NCBI GenBank assembly: GCA_004296145.1 | Contig: SEBM01000029.1 | Span: forward strand, 1 to 14,941 | DNA: 14,941 bases | Direction: 5' to 3' | Source: Flavobacterium sp. | Lineage (GTDB): Bacteria; Bacteroidota; Bacteroidia; Flavobacteriales; Flavobacteriaceae | In this document: positions 1 to 7,055 of the stretch, piece after piece | Layout of the letters: every line of letters starts with the position of its first letter | Position numbering within the stretch: the first letter of the stretch is position 1 | Translations under genes and position numbers: made by a program | Notes under the pieces: generated by a model | Told to the model about the DNA's origin: nothing | What the model saw: the letters and a program-made list of their open reading frames with translations, nothing else | Databases searched by the model: none

Positions 1-690
1 ACATTAGGGAAGTGGTCATGAACCCACCGAAACTCCAGCCGTGGACAGCTAAGCGGTTGGCATCTACATAAGGCAACGACTTCAGATAATCCACGCCTTT
101 CAGCTGGTCTTCCATTTCATTATAACCGACACGGCCGTGGATGATGCTTTCGAAAGCCACGCCACGGTTATCGGAACCGCGGTTGTCGACGGTGAAAACA
201 AGGTAGCCTTGTTCCGCCATCCAATACATCCAAAGGCTGGCGCCGTCTAAGAACGAATTGGTCACGAGCTGTGCGTGCGGACCGCCATAAACATATACCA
301 AAACAGGGTATTTTTTAGAAGGGTCAAAATGGCTTGGCTTGATCAGGCGTGTGTACAAATCAGTGGTGCCATCAGCGGCCTTGATCGTGCGTATGTCAGC
401 GGTTCCCATTACATAGCCGTCATATTTATTAGGGCTTGCCAACAGTTCTTTTGATTTGCCGGATTTGTCTGTCAGCAATGATCTCGAAGGCGTAGTATGG
501 TTCGAATATTCATCGAAAACCCAATTCCCGTTTGAACTGACGGAAACGGTGTGGACGCCTTCGTCTTTTGTCAGCAAGGTTTGCTTTCCTTTGAGGTCTA
601 CTTTATAGGCCAGCATATTCGTTGCATTCGCGCCGGTGGCCTTGAAATAAACTTCAGTTCCGGCAGCATTTGCCCCGATTATTTCCCTTA
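1..690 (-). CDS. S9 family peptidase (dipeptidyl-peptidase IV-like), truncated at both ends
   Basis: The minus frame is open from about 714 to the left edge and encodes about 228 recognisable residues of a prolyl oligopeptidase-family serine peptidase. The end of the beta-propeller-like region (reads GTEVYFKATG near its start) leads into the alpha/beta hydrolase domain. That domain shows YGGPH, a DNRG segment, and the nucleophile elbow HGWSFGGFMT, with the catalytic serine codon at 32-34. Asp and His of the triad would lie beyond the left edge. Family members are usually exported or periplasmic and cut X-Pro/Ala dipeptides. The N-terminal part is absent: readable similarity stops near 680-690, where the sequence becomes ppk1. 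Base composition is much richer in G+C than the rest of the window, with codons such as GGC, GCC and CTG favoured. This suggests the segment comes from another genome or another place. The family call is strong; exact specificity is not. Confidence 0.85.
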
Positions 691-2094
691 GCGGAAATTG
701 TATCCTGCAATGCCGTTAAATTAAATCGGGATGACAACTATCAGATAGAAGATGAAAATTCAGGAGATCTAATTGCTAAAATCGAAGCAAAAGTTGAGCA
801 GCGCAAAAATGGTTCAGCGACAAGATTTTTATATGATTATAATATGGATGCTGAAGCCGTTGAGGTGTGTATGAAAGCATTTCGTTTGAAAAATAATGAA
901 ATGATAAAAGGAGGAACGCATCATAATCTCTACGATTTATTTAAGTTTCCGAATCCGGTGAAACCAAAACTAAAAGGAATGAATTATCCCGCTTTAAAAC
1001 ACCTGCCTTTTGAAAGCAGTAATTCTATTTTTGAAATTATTGAAAATCAAAACCAATTACTTCATTTTCCGTATCAATCTTATTTCTATGTACTTCAGTT
1101 TTTTAATCAGGCAGCCGTACACAAAAGTGTTACAGAGATACAAATAACTTTATACCGAATATCTTCTCAATCTTTAATTGCAAATGCTTTGATAAGCGCG
1201 GCCAAAAATGGAAAAAAAGTGACCGTATTTGTCGAAGTAAAAGCACGATTTGATGAATACAATAACTTATTCTGGTCTAAGGAAATGAAAAATGCCGGAA
1301 TAAAAATAATACAAAGCATGCCGAATTTAAAGGTTCATGCTAAAGTAGCCATGGTTACCATGAAGGATCAGTTTGGAAAAAAGAAATATTTCAGCTACTT
1401 GTCAACAGGAAATTTTAATGAAAATACAGCCAGTGTATATGCTGATTTTGGTTTTTTTACTTCGGAGAAAAAATATTCCAATGACTTAAGTACAATATTT
1501 ACGTTTTTAAAAACCAAAAAAAAATCAAAGGAAATAAAACATCTTTTGGCCGCAGGTTTTAAAATGAAAGAGCAATTAATAAAGTTAATAGATAATGAAA
1601 TAAAGAATAAAAAGGCAGGAAAACCTGCTTCGATATTTTTAAAAGCAAACGGAGTAGATGAAAAAGATATTATTGATAAACTAATAGAAGCGAGTAGGGC
1701 AGAAGTAGAAGTAATTCTTATTGTACGTGGAATTTGTACACTGCTTCCGGGAATTAAAAATGTATCTGAAAATATAAGGATATACAGAATTGTAGATATG
1801 TTTTTAGAACACGCAAGGATTTACAAATTCGGAAACAACGGTCGCGAAAAAATATATTTGTCTTCTGCAGATATGTTAAGCAGAAATCTTAACCGAAGAA
1901 TCGAAGTTGCTTTTCCCATAAATGATGAAAATCATATCACAGAAATCAATGAAATTATTAAAATACAGCTCAGTGATAACTCCAAAAAAAGAACAATTAA
2001 TAACCACGGAAACAGTAATTTAATTAAAAACGATACTGAAGTGAAACGCAGAGCACAGACAGAGATTTATGAGAGGATAGTTGCCTTTAACTAA
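670..2094 (+). CDS. ppk1: Polyphosphate kinase 1, N-terminally truncated
   Basis: This is the C-terminal two thirds of polyphosphate kinase, which reversibly transfers the ATP gamma-phosphate to polyphosphate at the inner membrane. The nominal start at 670 is a TTG in the foreign flank; true similarity begins about 694 with CNAVKLNRDDNYQ. The two C-terminal phospholipase-D-like domains follow. The first carries the autophosphorylated histidine in LKVHAKVA (codon 1336-1338, residue 223). The second carries the other conserved histidine in FLEHARIYKF (codon 1810-1812, residue 381), followed by LSSADMLSRNLNRRIEV. Complete PPK1 is about 690 residues, so roughly 220-230 N-terminal residues, including the N and most of the head domain, are missing. 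No start or promoter is visible, so as it stands the gene should not give a working enzyme. It ends normally at TAA and is followed by a terminator. Confidence 0.9.
   Translation: MPRLFPLAEIVSCNAVKLNRDDNYQIEDENSGDLIAKIEAKVEQRKNGSATRFLYDYNMDAEAVEVCMKAFRLKNNEMIKGGTHHNLYDLFKFPNPVKPKLKGMNYPALKHLPFESSNSIFEIIENQNQLLHFPYQSYFYVLQFFNQAAVHKSVTEIQITLYRISSQSLIANALISAAKNGKKVTVFVEVKARFDEYNNLFWSKEMKNAGIKIIQSMPNLKVHAKVAMVTMKDQFGKKKYFSYLSTGNFNENTASVYADFGFFTSEKKYSNDLSTIFTFLKTKKKSKEIKHLLAAGFKMKEQLIKLIDNEIKNKKAGKPASIFLKANGVDEKDIIDKLIEASRAEVEVILIVRGICTLLPGIKNVSENIRIYRIVDMFLEHARIYKFGNNGREKIYLSSADMLSRNLNRRIEVAFPINDENHITEINEIIKIQLSDNSKKRTINNHGNSNLIKNDTEVKRRAQTEIYERIVAFN
675..700. other. Breakpoint joining two truncated genes and two base compositions
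   Basis: Left of about 690 the sequence reads as a G+C-rich S9 peptidase on the minus strand. Right of about 694 it reads as AT-rich polyphosphate kinase on the plus strand. Both genes lose their N-terminal part here, so neither gene nor a promoter region could naturally end this way. I see no insertion sequence, repeat or att-like motif at the join. The exact base cannot be fixed by eye because both frames stay open for a few codons across it. A chimeric assembly or a rearrangement breakpoint are the two explanations. Confidence 0.75.
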
Positions 2095-2120
2095 TTATAA
2101 GTGCCATAAAATAAATAAAA

Positions 2121-2146
2121 AAGTCCTGAATTTCTTCAGGACTTTT
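2121..2146. terminator. Intrinsic terminator after ppk1
   Basis: A perfect 10-bp stem AAGTCCTGAA / TTCAGGACTT with loop TTTC is preceded by an A-run and followed by T's, so it can work in both directions. It lies 26 nt after the ppk1 stop and directly abuts the tRNA-like fragment at 2147. It would therefore also have terminated a minus-strand tRNA. Confidence 0.85.
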
Positions 2147-2169
2147 GTGTGAAGTAGGATTCAAACCTA
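2147..2169 (-). repeat. Possible tRNA 3'-end remnant (att-like scar)
   Basis: On the minus strand this reads as a T-arm (stem GTAGG, loop ATTCAAA in plus orientation, partner CCTA) followed by a 7-nt acceptor-like stretch. The rest of a tRNA is absent on the 5' side. It sits directly beside a terminator, as do the better-preserved scars at 7141 and 10544. The T-loop reads TTTGAAT, one base from the usual TTCGAAT, so this is the weakest of the three. I see no matching intact tRNA in the window. Confidence 0.35.
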
Positions 2170-2214
2170 AGCTCTGGAATGCATGCCTTTAGTGCAAGGG
2201 AAAATTTTTAATTA

Positions 2215-2234
2215 CGCTGTAATCTAATTACAGC
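2215..2234 (-). terminator. Stem-loop overlapping the end of the SDR gene
   Basis: GCTGTAAT (2216-2223) and ATTACAGC (2227-2234) form an 8-bp stem with a 3-nt loop. The stem includes the TAA stop of the minus-strand dehydrogenase. Downstream on that strand is an AT-rich stretch with A and T runs. This is a plausible weak terminator for the Crp-SDR unit. Confidence 0.45.
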
Positions 2235-3091
2235 AATAAATCTTTCATTCCAAATGCGACAATACCTTTTTCGTACTCCATTTTTATTGCATTGTTAGCT
2301 TTTTCAACAAATGCTCCCGAAAATGGATCAACGACTGTTCTTAATGGTCTTTTCCCTTTAGGCATATTGATTAGATTAACGATAGCATCAGCAACATCCT
2401 GAGGGTTAGGTTTTAAAGTTTCAAACATTTCGCCAACTGCGGCTCCCATTTTATTCGGAAAATCAGCTATTGCTTCATATCCATCATTAACCGAAGCATC
2501 AGAACCAAAGACAAGTTTTTGAGACATCTCCGTAGGAAAAGCTCCAGGCTGAACAATTGCAACATCTACGCCCAAAGGTCTTACTTCATAATGTAAGCTT
2601 TCGCTTAATCCTTCCAAAGCAAATTTAGAAGCGCTGTACATTCCTGCAAAAGGAAAACCAAATCTTCCAAATCCACTAGTAACATTGATGATTAAACCTT
2701 CTGACTGTTTACGCATAGAGGGCAATGTCAATTTCATCAAACTCCAGGGAGCAATAAAGTTGATATCGAACATTTCCTGTAAATCAGCATTGGTAAAGCT
2801 TTCGGCCACACCATTCCTGCTAAAACCAGCATTGTTTACCAATACGTCTATTTTTCCTTCTTTTGCAATAATGCTGTCAATAGCGTCTTTTACACTGCTT
2901 TCGTCTGTTAAGGTTACGTCCAAAACCGTTACATTTTCAACTTTTGCTAATGCTTTTGCTTTTTCTGCATTTTTTCCCTGGGTATCTCTGACAGTAGCAT
3001 AAACTTTATGCCCTAAACCAGCTACACTATTGGCTATAAGCCATCCAAATCCACTATTTGTTCCTGTAATTAATACAATCTTTGCGCTCAT
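2228..3091 (-). CDS. Short-chain dehydrogenase/reductase (classical SDR)
   Basis: This 287-residue NAD(P)-dependent oxidoreductase has a complete classical SDR fold. The dinucleotide-binding motif TGTNSGFG is at residues 9-16, NNAG at 86-89, catalytic Ser139 in INVTSG, and YSASK at 152-156 (Tyr152, Lys156). The PG motif is at 182-183. The substrate cannot be read from sequence; the extended C-terminus beyond residue 190 fits the retinol-dehydrogenase-like group that acts on small or lipid-like carbonyls and alcohols. It starts with ATG after an A-rich leader (aaagaaaaaa), usual in Bacteroidota. The Crp-family regulator lies 78 bp upstream on the same strand. The gap contains a perfect palindrome TTTACCAATTGGTAAA that recurs before the regulator itself, so the two are probably co-regulated. 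Family call is firm; physiological role is unknown. Confidence 0.9.
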   Translation of the reverse strand: MSAKIVLITGTNSGFGWLIANSVAGLGHKVYATVRDTQGKNAEKAKALAKVENVTVLDVTLTDESSVKDAIDSIIAKEGKIDVLVNNAGFSRNGVAESFTNADLQEMFDINFIAPWSLMKLTLPSMRKQSEGLIINVTSGFGRFGFPFAGMYSASKFALEGLSESLHYEVRPLGVDVAIVQPGAFPTEMSQKLVFGSDASVNDGYEAIADFPNKMGAAVGEMFETLKPNPQDVADAIVNLINMPKGKRPLRTVVDPFSGAFVEKANNAIKMEYEKGIVAFGMKDLLL

Positions 3092-3116
3092 TTTTTCTTT
3101 ATTAAAAGTGATTGTG

Positions 3117-3124
3117 CAAAGGTT
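3117..3124 (-). promoter_or_regulatory. -7-like promoter box of the SDR gene
   Basis: On the minus strand this reads AACCTTTG, one mismatch from the Bacteroidota -7 consensus TAnnTTTG. It lies 25 nt upstream of the SDR start codon and exactly 22 nt downstream of the palindrome core at 3147-3160. The equal spacing at the neighbouring promoter is the main reason to believe it. Confidence 0.45.
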
Positions 3125-3145
3125 GTGGATTTAATTAAGTATGCA

Positions 3146-3161
3146 TTTACCAATTGGTAAA
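3146..3161. promoter_or_regulatory. Operator TTTACCAATTGGTAAA before the SDR gene
   Basis: A 16-bp perfect palindrome with core TTACCA-N2-TGGTAA. The same core, with centre TT instead of AT, occurs at 3775-3788 before the adjacent Crp-family gene. Both lie 22 nt upstream of a -7-like box, so the site would cover the -33 region with its centre near -41. That position and the 14-bp core length resemble FNR/CRP class II sites. The inference is that the neighbouring Crp-family protein binds here. Confidence 0.7.
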
Positions 3162-3169
3162 AAGCATTT

Positions 3170-3739
3170 TTAACGGATGTTTTTTCTTATTCTGCTCAGT
3201 GATTGCTGTGTAATTCCCAGATAAGAGGCGATAAAAGAAAGCGGAATGCGATTGGCAAGTGTCGGAAATTTTTCAAGGAATGATAGATATCGGGTAGTGG
3301 CATCTTCTGAAACTAAGGGGCTTCGTCTGTCCATAGCATCGATTAAACATTTCTGTACTATTTTAGCAGCAATCCTATCCCAATCGACAATAGTATTTGA
3401 AATTTCATCCCAATCTTTCTTTGAAAACGCAAGTAATTTACAATCTGTAACTGCCTGTATATATTCGGAAGCTTCAACTTGTGCATCAAACTTTAGCTGG
3501 TCTGAAACAAAACTGTACTCATCAATGAAGTAATGCGTAATTTCTTCACCTTTATTATTGTAGTAACTGCAACGAAAAACCCCTTCAAGGACGAAACCTA
3601 TATACCTTGGTATTTTTCCGGCTTCCGAAAAGTAGTCGTCTTTTTTAAACTCCAATTCAGATGTTTTACTTTTGATAAATTCTATTTGTTGTGGGTTTAA
3701 ATTTCCAAACTGTAAAATATAGTTTATTAATTCATTCAT
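3170..3739 (-). CDS. Crp/Fnr-family transcriptional regulator
   Basis: This 189-residue regulator has an N-terminal cyclic-nucleotide-binding-type beta-barrel (about residues 15-110, with FVLEGVFRCSYYNNKGEEIT) and a dimerisation helix (about 111-140). A short C-terminal helix-turn-helix follows (about 165-188, PLSFIASYLGITQQSLSRIRK). This is the common Bacteroidota architecture. The barrel lacks the full cAMP phosphate-binding signature and there is no N-terminal Cys cluster, so neither cAMP nor an Fe-S sensor is implied; the effector is unknown. It is transcribed away from the hydrolase gene and toward the SDR gene, which is its likely target. A TAACTTTG box ends 5 nt before the ATG, implying a leaderless or nearly leaderless mRNA. 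A TTACCA-N2-TGGTAA palindrome 35 nt upstream suggests autoregulation. Confidence 0.88.
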   Translation of the reverse strand: MNELINYILQFGNLNPQQIEFIKSKTSELEFKKDDYFSEAGKIPRYIGFVLEGVFRCSYYNNKGEEITHYFIDEYSFVSDQLKFDAQVEASEYIQAVTDCKLLAFSKKDWDEISNTIVDWDRIAAKIVQKCLIDAMDRRSPLVSEDATTRYLSFLEKFPTLANRIPLSFIASYLGITQQSLSRIRKNIR

Positions 3740-3744
3740 AATTG

Positions 3745-3752
3745 CAAAGTTA
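3745..3752 (-). promoter_or_regulatory. -7 promoter box of the Crp-family gene
   Basis: The minus strand reads TAACTTTG, an exact match to TAnnTTTG. It ends 5 nt before the start codon, so transcription would begin at or next to the ATG. No separate -33 TTTG is evident; the palindrome at 3775-3788 occupies that area, consistent with dependence on an activator. Confidence 0.6.
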
Positions 3753-3774
3753 GCAATAAGTTAGCTGCTGCTAA

Positions 3775-3788
3775 TTACCATTTGGTAA
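3775..3788. promoter_or_regulatory. Operator TTACCATTTGGTAA before the Crp-family gene
   Basis: Six-base arms TTACCA and TGGTAA are separated by TT. The core is identical to the site at 3147-3160, with identical 22-nt spacing to the -7 box at 3745-3752. It is the likely autoregulatory site of the Crp-family protein. Confidence 0.7.
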
Positions 3789-3904
3789 AAAAGGATAAAG
3801 ACTTTTTTTAGTTATTGACATATATGAGTAATACTAAATATTCAATTCTTCAACGTGAGATTAAGCCATTAAGCAGTTTATTCAACTTCATCAAGACTAG
3901 TACT

Positions 3905-3977
3905 ATGATTCTGCCACGAAATTAAAACGTACATATTGTAGTATGTCCTTAATTTGCGTTAGCTTTTTGTGGCAGAA
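3905..3977. repeat. Nested inverted repeat with TTCTGCCAC / GTGGCAGAA ends
   Basis: This lies in the 398-bp gap between the Crp-family gene and the hydrolase. TTCTGCCAC (3909-3917) and GTGGCAGAA (3969-3977) are perfect inverted repeats about 50 nt apart. They are extended by AAA/TTT, and the inner pair ACATA (3931-3935) / TATGT (3942-3946) lies between them. The left arm ATGATTCTGCCACG is also a copy of the motif at 7272 and 10620 beside tRNA scars. It may be a remnant of a mobile-element end or a recombinase-binding site. Apart from this and the operator I see nothing else in the gap. Confidence 0.5.
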
Positions 3978-4137
3978 ATAGCACCATGTCCAAATCCTTA
4001 CTGTCAAATTTGAGCCACACAAAATGAGTTTTCAAGATTATTTTGAGAGCTGTTACTTTTTTTAAAAAGCTCCTGACATAAGGTTGTCACTTGGCAGATA
4101 TAAGTTTACATCATTAATAATCTAAAAAGAATAAAAA

Positions 4138-5100
4138 ATGACAAACTTAATGAACACAGAATTTGATGTAAACGAATTTCCTAAGCCTTCCTTGATAGCT
4201 TTGAATGGTGTAGTACTGGAAGTATTTGAAGCCGGCCAACAAAATATGGGAATGCCTATTGTACTGTGTCATGGCTTTCCAGAGCACGCTTTTTCCTGGC
4301 GTCATCAGATTCCTGCACTTGTGGAGGCTGGCTATCACGTCATCATTCCGAACCAGAGAGGGTATGGAAATTCATCGAGTCCGAGCGAAATAATTGACTA
4401 CGACATTGAGTGCCTTACAGGCGACTTAGTAGCGCTGCTTGATTACTTTGGATATAAAGATGCTACTTTTGTTGGTCACGATTGGGGTGCAAATGTGGTT
4501 TGGTCTCTGGCATTATTGCATCCTGAGCGAGTAAATAAAGTTATAAATTTGGCATTACCTTATCAAGAGCGAGGAGAAATCCCATGGATCGAGTTTATGG
4601 AATCAATATTTGGAGGTGACTTCTATTTTGTTCACTTTAACCGACAACCAGGAGTAGCAGATGCTATAATGGATAAAAACACCTCCCGGTTTCTCCGTAA
4701 CATATTTCGCAAAAACTTACCTGCTACAGAACCAGAGCCAGGAATGCTAATGATAAATCTGGCAAAGGCAGAAAAACCAATTGGTGATCCCTTAATGGAA
4801 GACCACGAGTTGTCTGTTTTTGTTTCTGCCTTCAATTTATCAGGTTTTACAGGGAGTATAAATTGGTACAGAAATCTTGATAGGAATTGGCACTTAATGG
4901 CAGACGTAAACCCAATAATCCACCAGCCAACTCTTATGATATATGGAAAACATGACACGATTCCGAAGTCTGAAAACCTGAAAAATATTGTTACTAATTT
5001 GGATATTGTAACTCTGGATTGTGGTCATTGGATTCAACAGGAAAAGCCAGAGGAAACTACCCAGTGCATTTTAAAATGGTTGAGACAACAAAAAGTGTAA
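4138..5100 (+). CDS. Alpha/beta hydrolase, soluble epoxide hydrolase type
   Basis: This 320-residue enzyme has all the expected epoxide hydrolase residues. The oxyanion-hole motif HGFPE is at 45-49, and QRGYGNSS follows. The nucleophile Asp115 lies in VGHDWGAN, where an esterase would have Ser. Candidate lid tyrosines are Tyr163 (FYFVHF) and Tyr244 (INWYRN). Asp273 in GKHDT and the general base His297 in CGHWIQQEKPEE complete the set. Asp as nucleophile with two lid tyrosines indicates hydrolysis of an epoxide to a diol through an ester intermediate. Haloalkane dehalogenases share the Asp but not this HGFPE/tyrosine pattern. No signal peptide is seen, so it should be cytosolic. The ATG at 4138 follows an A-rich leader; ATG at 4150 is an alternative. 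It stands alone on its strand, with long gaps on both sides. The physiological substrate is unknown; detoxification is an inference. Confidence 0.88.
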   Translation: MTNLMNTEFDVNEFPKPSLIALNGVVLEVFEAGQQNMGMPIVLCHGFPEHAFSWRHQIPALVEAGYHVIIPNQRGYGNSSSPSEIIDYDIECLTGDLVALLDYFGYKDATFVGHDWGANVVWSLALLHPERVNKVINLALPYQERGEIPWIEFMESIFGGDFYFVHFNRQPGVADAIMDKNTSRFLRNIFRKNLPATEPEPGMLMINLAKAEKPIGDPLMEDHELSVFVSAFNLSGFTGSINWYRNLDRNWHLMADVNPIIHQPTLMIYGKHDTIPKSENLKNIVTNLDIVTLDCGHWIQQEKPEETTQCILKWLRQQKV

Positions 5101-5115
5101 ATAGAGAAGTATAAA

Positions 5116-5192
5116 CGTACTTTTTTCAAAGCCAGACAGATTGAATAGGATGCTTGAAAAAGTAACAATCTTTCCATTAAATCTGTTTGGCT
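5116..5192. repeat. Overlapping inverted repeats after the hydrolase gene
   Basis: In the 385-bp gap before the CPBP gene, AGCCAGACAGATT (5130-5142) pairs with AATCTGTTTGGCT (5180-5192) with one mismatch. TACTTTTTTCAAAGC just upstream can alternatively pair with GCTTGAAAAAGTA (5152-5164). The two pairings are mutually exclusive in part. It may be the hydrolase terminator or a worn-down small repeat. The remaining gap (5193-5485) shows no gene, RNA or clear promoter. Confidence 0.4.
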
Positions 5193-5485
5193 AGTTTATG
5201 ATATAAAAAAGGCTACTTTTTTAATGTTAGTGAAGCATTTAATGAAAATCTTTTCTTTTACTGGCTGGTCATCTCGTTCAAACTTGATAAACACCAATAT
5301 TTAATCCAAATTTTGTAAGCTTAATTTCGTGCACCCCTGTTTCATTAAAATACCTATTTATGGTGATTTTTATCTGTCGTTGAACAATTAGTTTTGTTTC
5401 CTTATATAAAAAAAATATTGGGTTGGAAGATTCTGAAACGATATAACTTTTACTCTAAATTATATTAACAATTATTCAAGAACTA

Positions 5486-6331
5486 ATGATTAAGGCAGTA
5501 ACTAATAAAAGGGAATCCTGGAATACCATAATTTTATATTTAATAATCCTAATTTCTTTAAGCTCAATAAGCTATTTCGCCATTTTAAAATTGAACCCTG
5601 CAAGTATTTTTGTAGGTTTACTGATGATGTGCCCCGCATTAGCTTCAATAATTACCTTAAGAATTAAAGGAAGATCTGTCAAAAACCTTCCATGGAAATT
5701 AAAAAAAAATGAATATCTCTTTTTATCCTATATAATTCCTGTATTATATATTACAATTGCCTACTTGTTAATTTGGTTACTTGGTTATGGTACTATATTT
5801 AATACTGAAACATTGATAGACTGGTCAAAGGAACTCGGAATTACTAATCATAAACCAATGGTCATTGTTATAATGGTTGTTCTACTGGCAACTGTTGGTG
5901 TTTTGAAAAACATAGGCTCAACTTTAGGGGAAGAGATCGGCTGGCGGGGATTTTTTATATGGGAACTCAGAAAAGTGATGTCATTTAACAACGTATCAAT
6001 TGTCAGTGGTATGATCTGGTCTGCATGGCACTGGCCAATTATTATATATTACGGCGGTGGGAATACTTTACTTCAGATCACTGCATTTACAATAATGATT
6101 TTAGGTATTTCAGTAATATTAAATTATTACACTTTTAAGGCTAACAGCTTATGGCCGGCAGCGCTTTTTCATTCGGTCCATAATATTTTTATCCAAAAGA
6201 TTTTTACGCCACTAACCATTGCAAATGATGCTACTTCTTTTTGGATTGATGAATATGGCATAATGCTTCCTCTGATAACAACTGTTTTTGCAGTTTATTT
6301 TTGGAAGAAGGCAAAAGCTGAACAATTATAA
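5486..6331 (+). CDS. CPBP-family intramembrane metalloprotease (CAAX/ABI type)
   Basis: This 281-residue membrane protein has about seven or eight hydrophobic segments (roughly 13-34, 40-57, 78-100, 124-142, 167-188, 195-213, 221-238 and 255-273). It carries the family's metal and catalytic motifs: EEIGWR (Glu149, Glu150, Arg154), WSAWH (His182) and HSVHN (His229, Asn233). These match EExxxR, FxxxH and HxxxN of Rce1-like glutamate proteases, including bacterial ABI (abortive-infection-named) proteins. The catalytic set is intact, so it is probably active in the cytoplasmic membrane. The substrate is unknown; bacterial members are linked to bacteriocin immunity and peptide maturation, but nothing nearby points to either. 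It is a single-gene unit. The ATG at 5486 is the first in frame; no Shine-Dalgarno is visible. Confidence 0.88.
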   Translation: MIKAVTNKRESWNTIILYLIILISLSSISYFAILKLNPASIFVGLLMMCPALASIITLRIKGRSVKNLPWKLKKNEYLFLSYIIPVLYITIAYLLIWLLGYGTIFNTETLIDWSKELGITNHKPMVIVIMVVLLATVGVLKNIGSTLGEEIGWRGFFIWELRKVMSFNNVSIVSGMIWSAWHWPIIIYYGGGNTLLQITAFTIMILGISVILNYYTFKANSLWPAALFHSVHNIFIQKIFTPLTIANDATSFWIDEYGIMLPLITTVFAVYFWKKAKAEQL

Positions 6332-6426
6332 TCTTGAAGAGCTTTGTAGTGGTTAATTTTATTTAACTGATTAACGAAATTAAAGGCCTTTTAATATTTG
6401 CGATGAATAAAAATATGAAGTAAATA

Positions 6427-6447
6427 ATGTGTGAATTTATCACACAT
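6427..6447. promoter_or_regulatory. Perfect 8-bp-arm palindrome upstream of the DUF4259 gene
   Basis: ATGTGTGA (6427-6434) and TCACACAT (6440-6447) are perfect inverted arms around the 5-bp spacer ATTTA. It resembles a CRP box, but the TGTGA/TCACA spacer is 5 instead of 6. It lies 113 nt before the DUF4259 start and 95 nt after the CPBP stop. It could be an operator or a hairpin; no T-run follows, so a terminator is less likely. Confidence 0.4.
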
Positions 6448-6494
6448 ATCGACCAAATTTGGATGGCTTTGTATGTTTTGTTACGTATAAGTAA

Positions 6495-6517
6495 GTTAGC
6501 GGTCAGGCTGTATGACC
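6495..6517 (+). repeat. GTTAGCGG boundary repeat with hairpin (left)
   Basis: GTTAGCGG (6495-6502) is the inverse of CCGCTAAC at 7056-7063, just after the DUF4259 stop. Immediately overlapping it is a small hairpin GGTCA (6501-6505) / TGACC (6513-6517). Together they could be the left border of a one-gene cassette. Confidence 0.45.
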
Positions 6518-6560
6518 TTTTAAACGAATTTCAAACATTAACAAAATAAACATATATATT

Positions 6561-7049
6561 ATGGGAGCTTGGGGACACAAAGCATTAGAAAGTGATAATG
6601 GATTAGATGTAATTGACTGTATCAAGGATTATGTTTCGTCTAAATATCCAAATACTAATCCAATAGACTTGACGCTTTCAGAAGTTGTGAATACTTTGCA
6701 GGAGAGCGGTTTATTAAGCGGGACATTTGACGAAATTGATTTCCTTTACGACAATTCTGCAATGGCGTTGACAGAGTTATATTTGATGTTCAAGAGAACA
6801 GGACAAATAGACTATGAGGACGAAGAGGATGAAATAAAAGACTTGAAAAAGCGAGTTAAATCATTTACAGGAGACCAAAAATCTTTTTCGTTTCTTTTAA
6901 AATGCCTGATGGACATCAAAAATGAAGTGCCGGACGAAGACGGTATACGCGAAACTGTAGAACTATGGAAAGATACTGACAGCTACAAGGAGTGGCTAAA
7001 CCATTTAGACAGTTTAATTGACGGATTTAAAACAGAAACTCAAAATTAG
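6561..7049 (+). CDS. DUF4259 domain-containing protein
   Basis: This 162-residue, acidic, soluble protein begins MGAWGHKALESDNGLDVI. That is the hallmark start of DUF4259, a small uncharacterised family. The body is mostly helical with an acidic patch (DYEDEEDEI, about 93-101) and no membrane segment or signal peptide. No function can be assigned. The gene is alone between GTTAGCGG on its left and CCGCTAAC six nucleotides after its stop, so it may be a mobile single-gene cassette. Start: the ATG at 6561 is fixed by the conserved MGAWG. Families found singly with scattered distribution are often accessory, and some DUF4259 members appear beside immunity-type genes; that is background, not shown here. 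Confidence 0.85.
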   Translation: MGAWGHKALESDNGLDVIDCIKDYVSSKYPNTNPIDLTLSEVVNTLQESGLLSGTFDEIDFLYDNSAMALTELYLMFKRTGQIDYEDEEDEIKDLKKRVKSFTGDQKSFSFLLKCLMDIKNEVPDEDGIRETVELWKDTDSYKEWLNHLDSLIDGFKTETQN

Positions 7050-7055
7050 CCAGAA

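Noticed and set aside
2685..3533. Two plus-strand open frames (2685-3002 and 3246-3533)
   Set aside because: They are antisense shadows of the SDR and Crp-family genes, with low-complexity composition and no family motif.
4147..4958. Two minus-strand open frames (4147-4338 and 4632-4958)
   Set aside because: They are antisense to the epoxide hydrolase, whose catalytic residues span the region.
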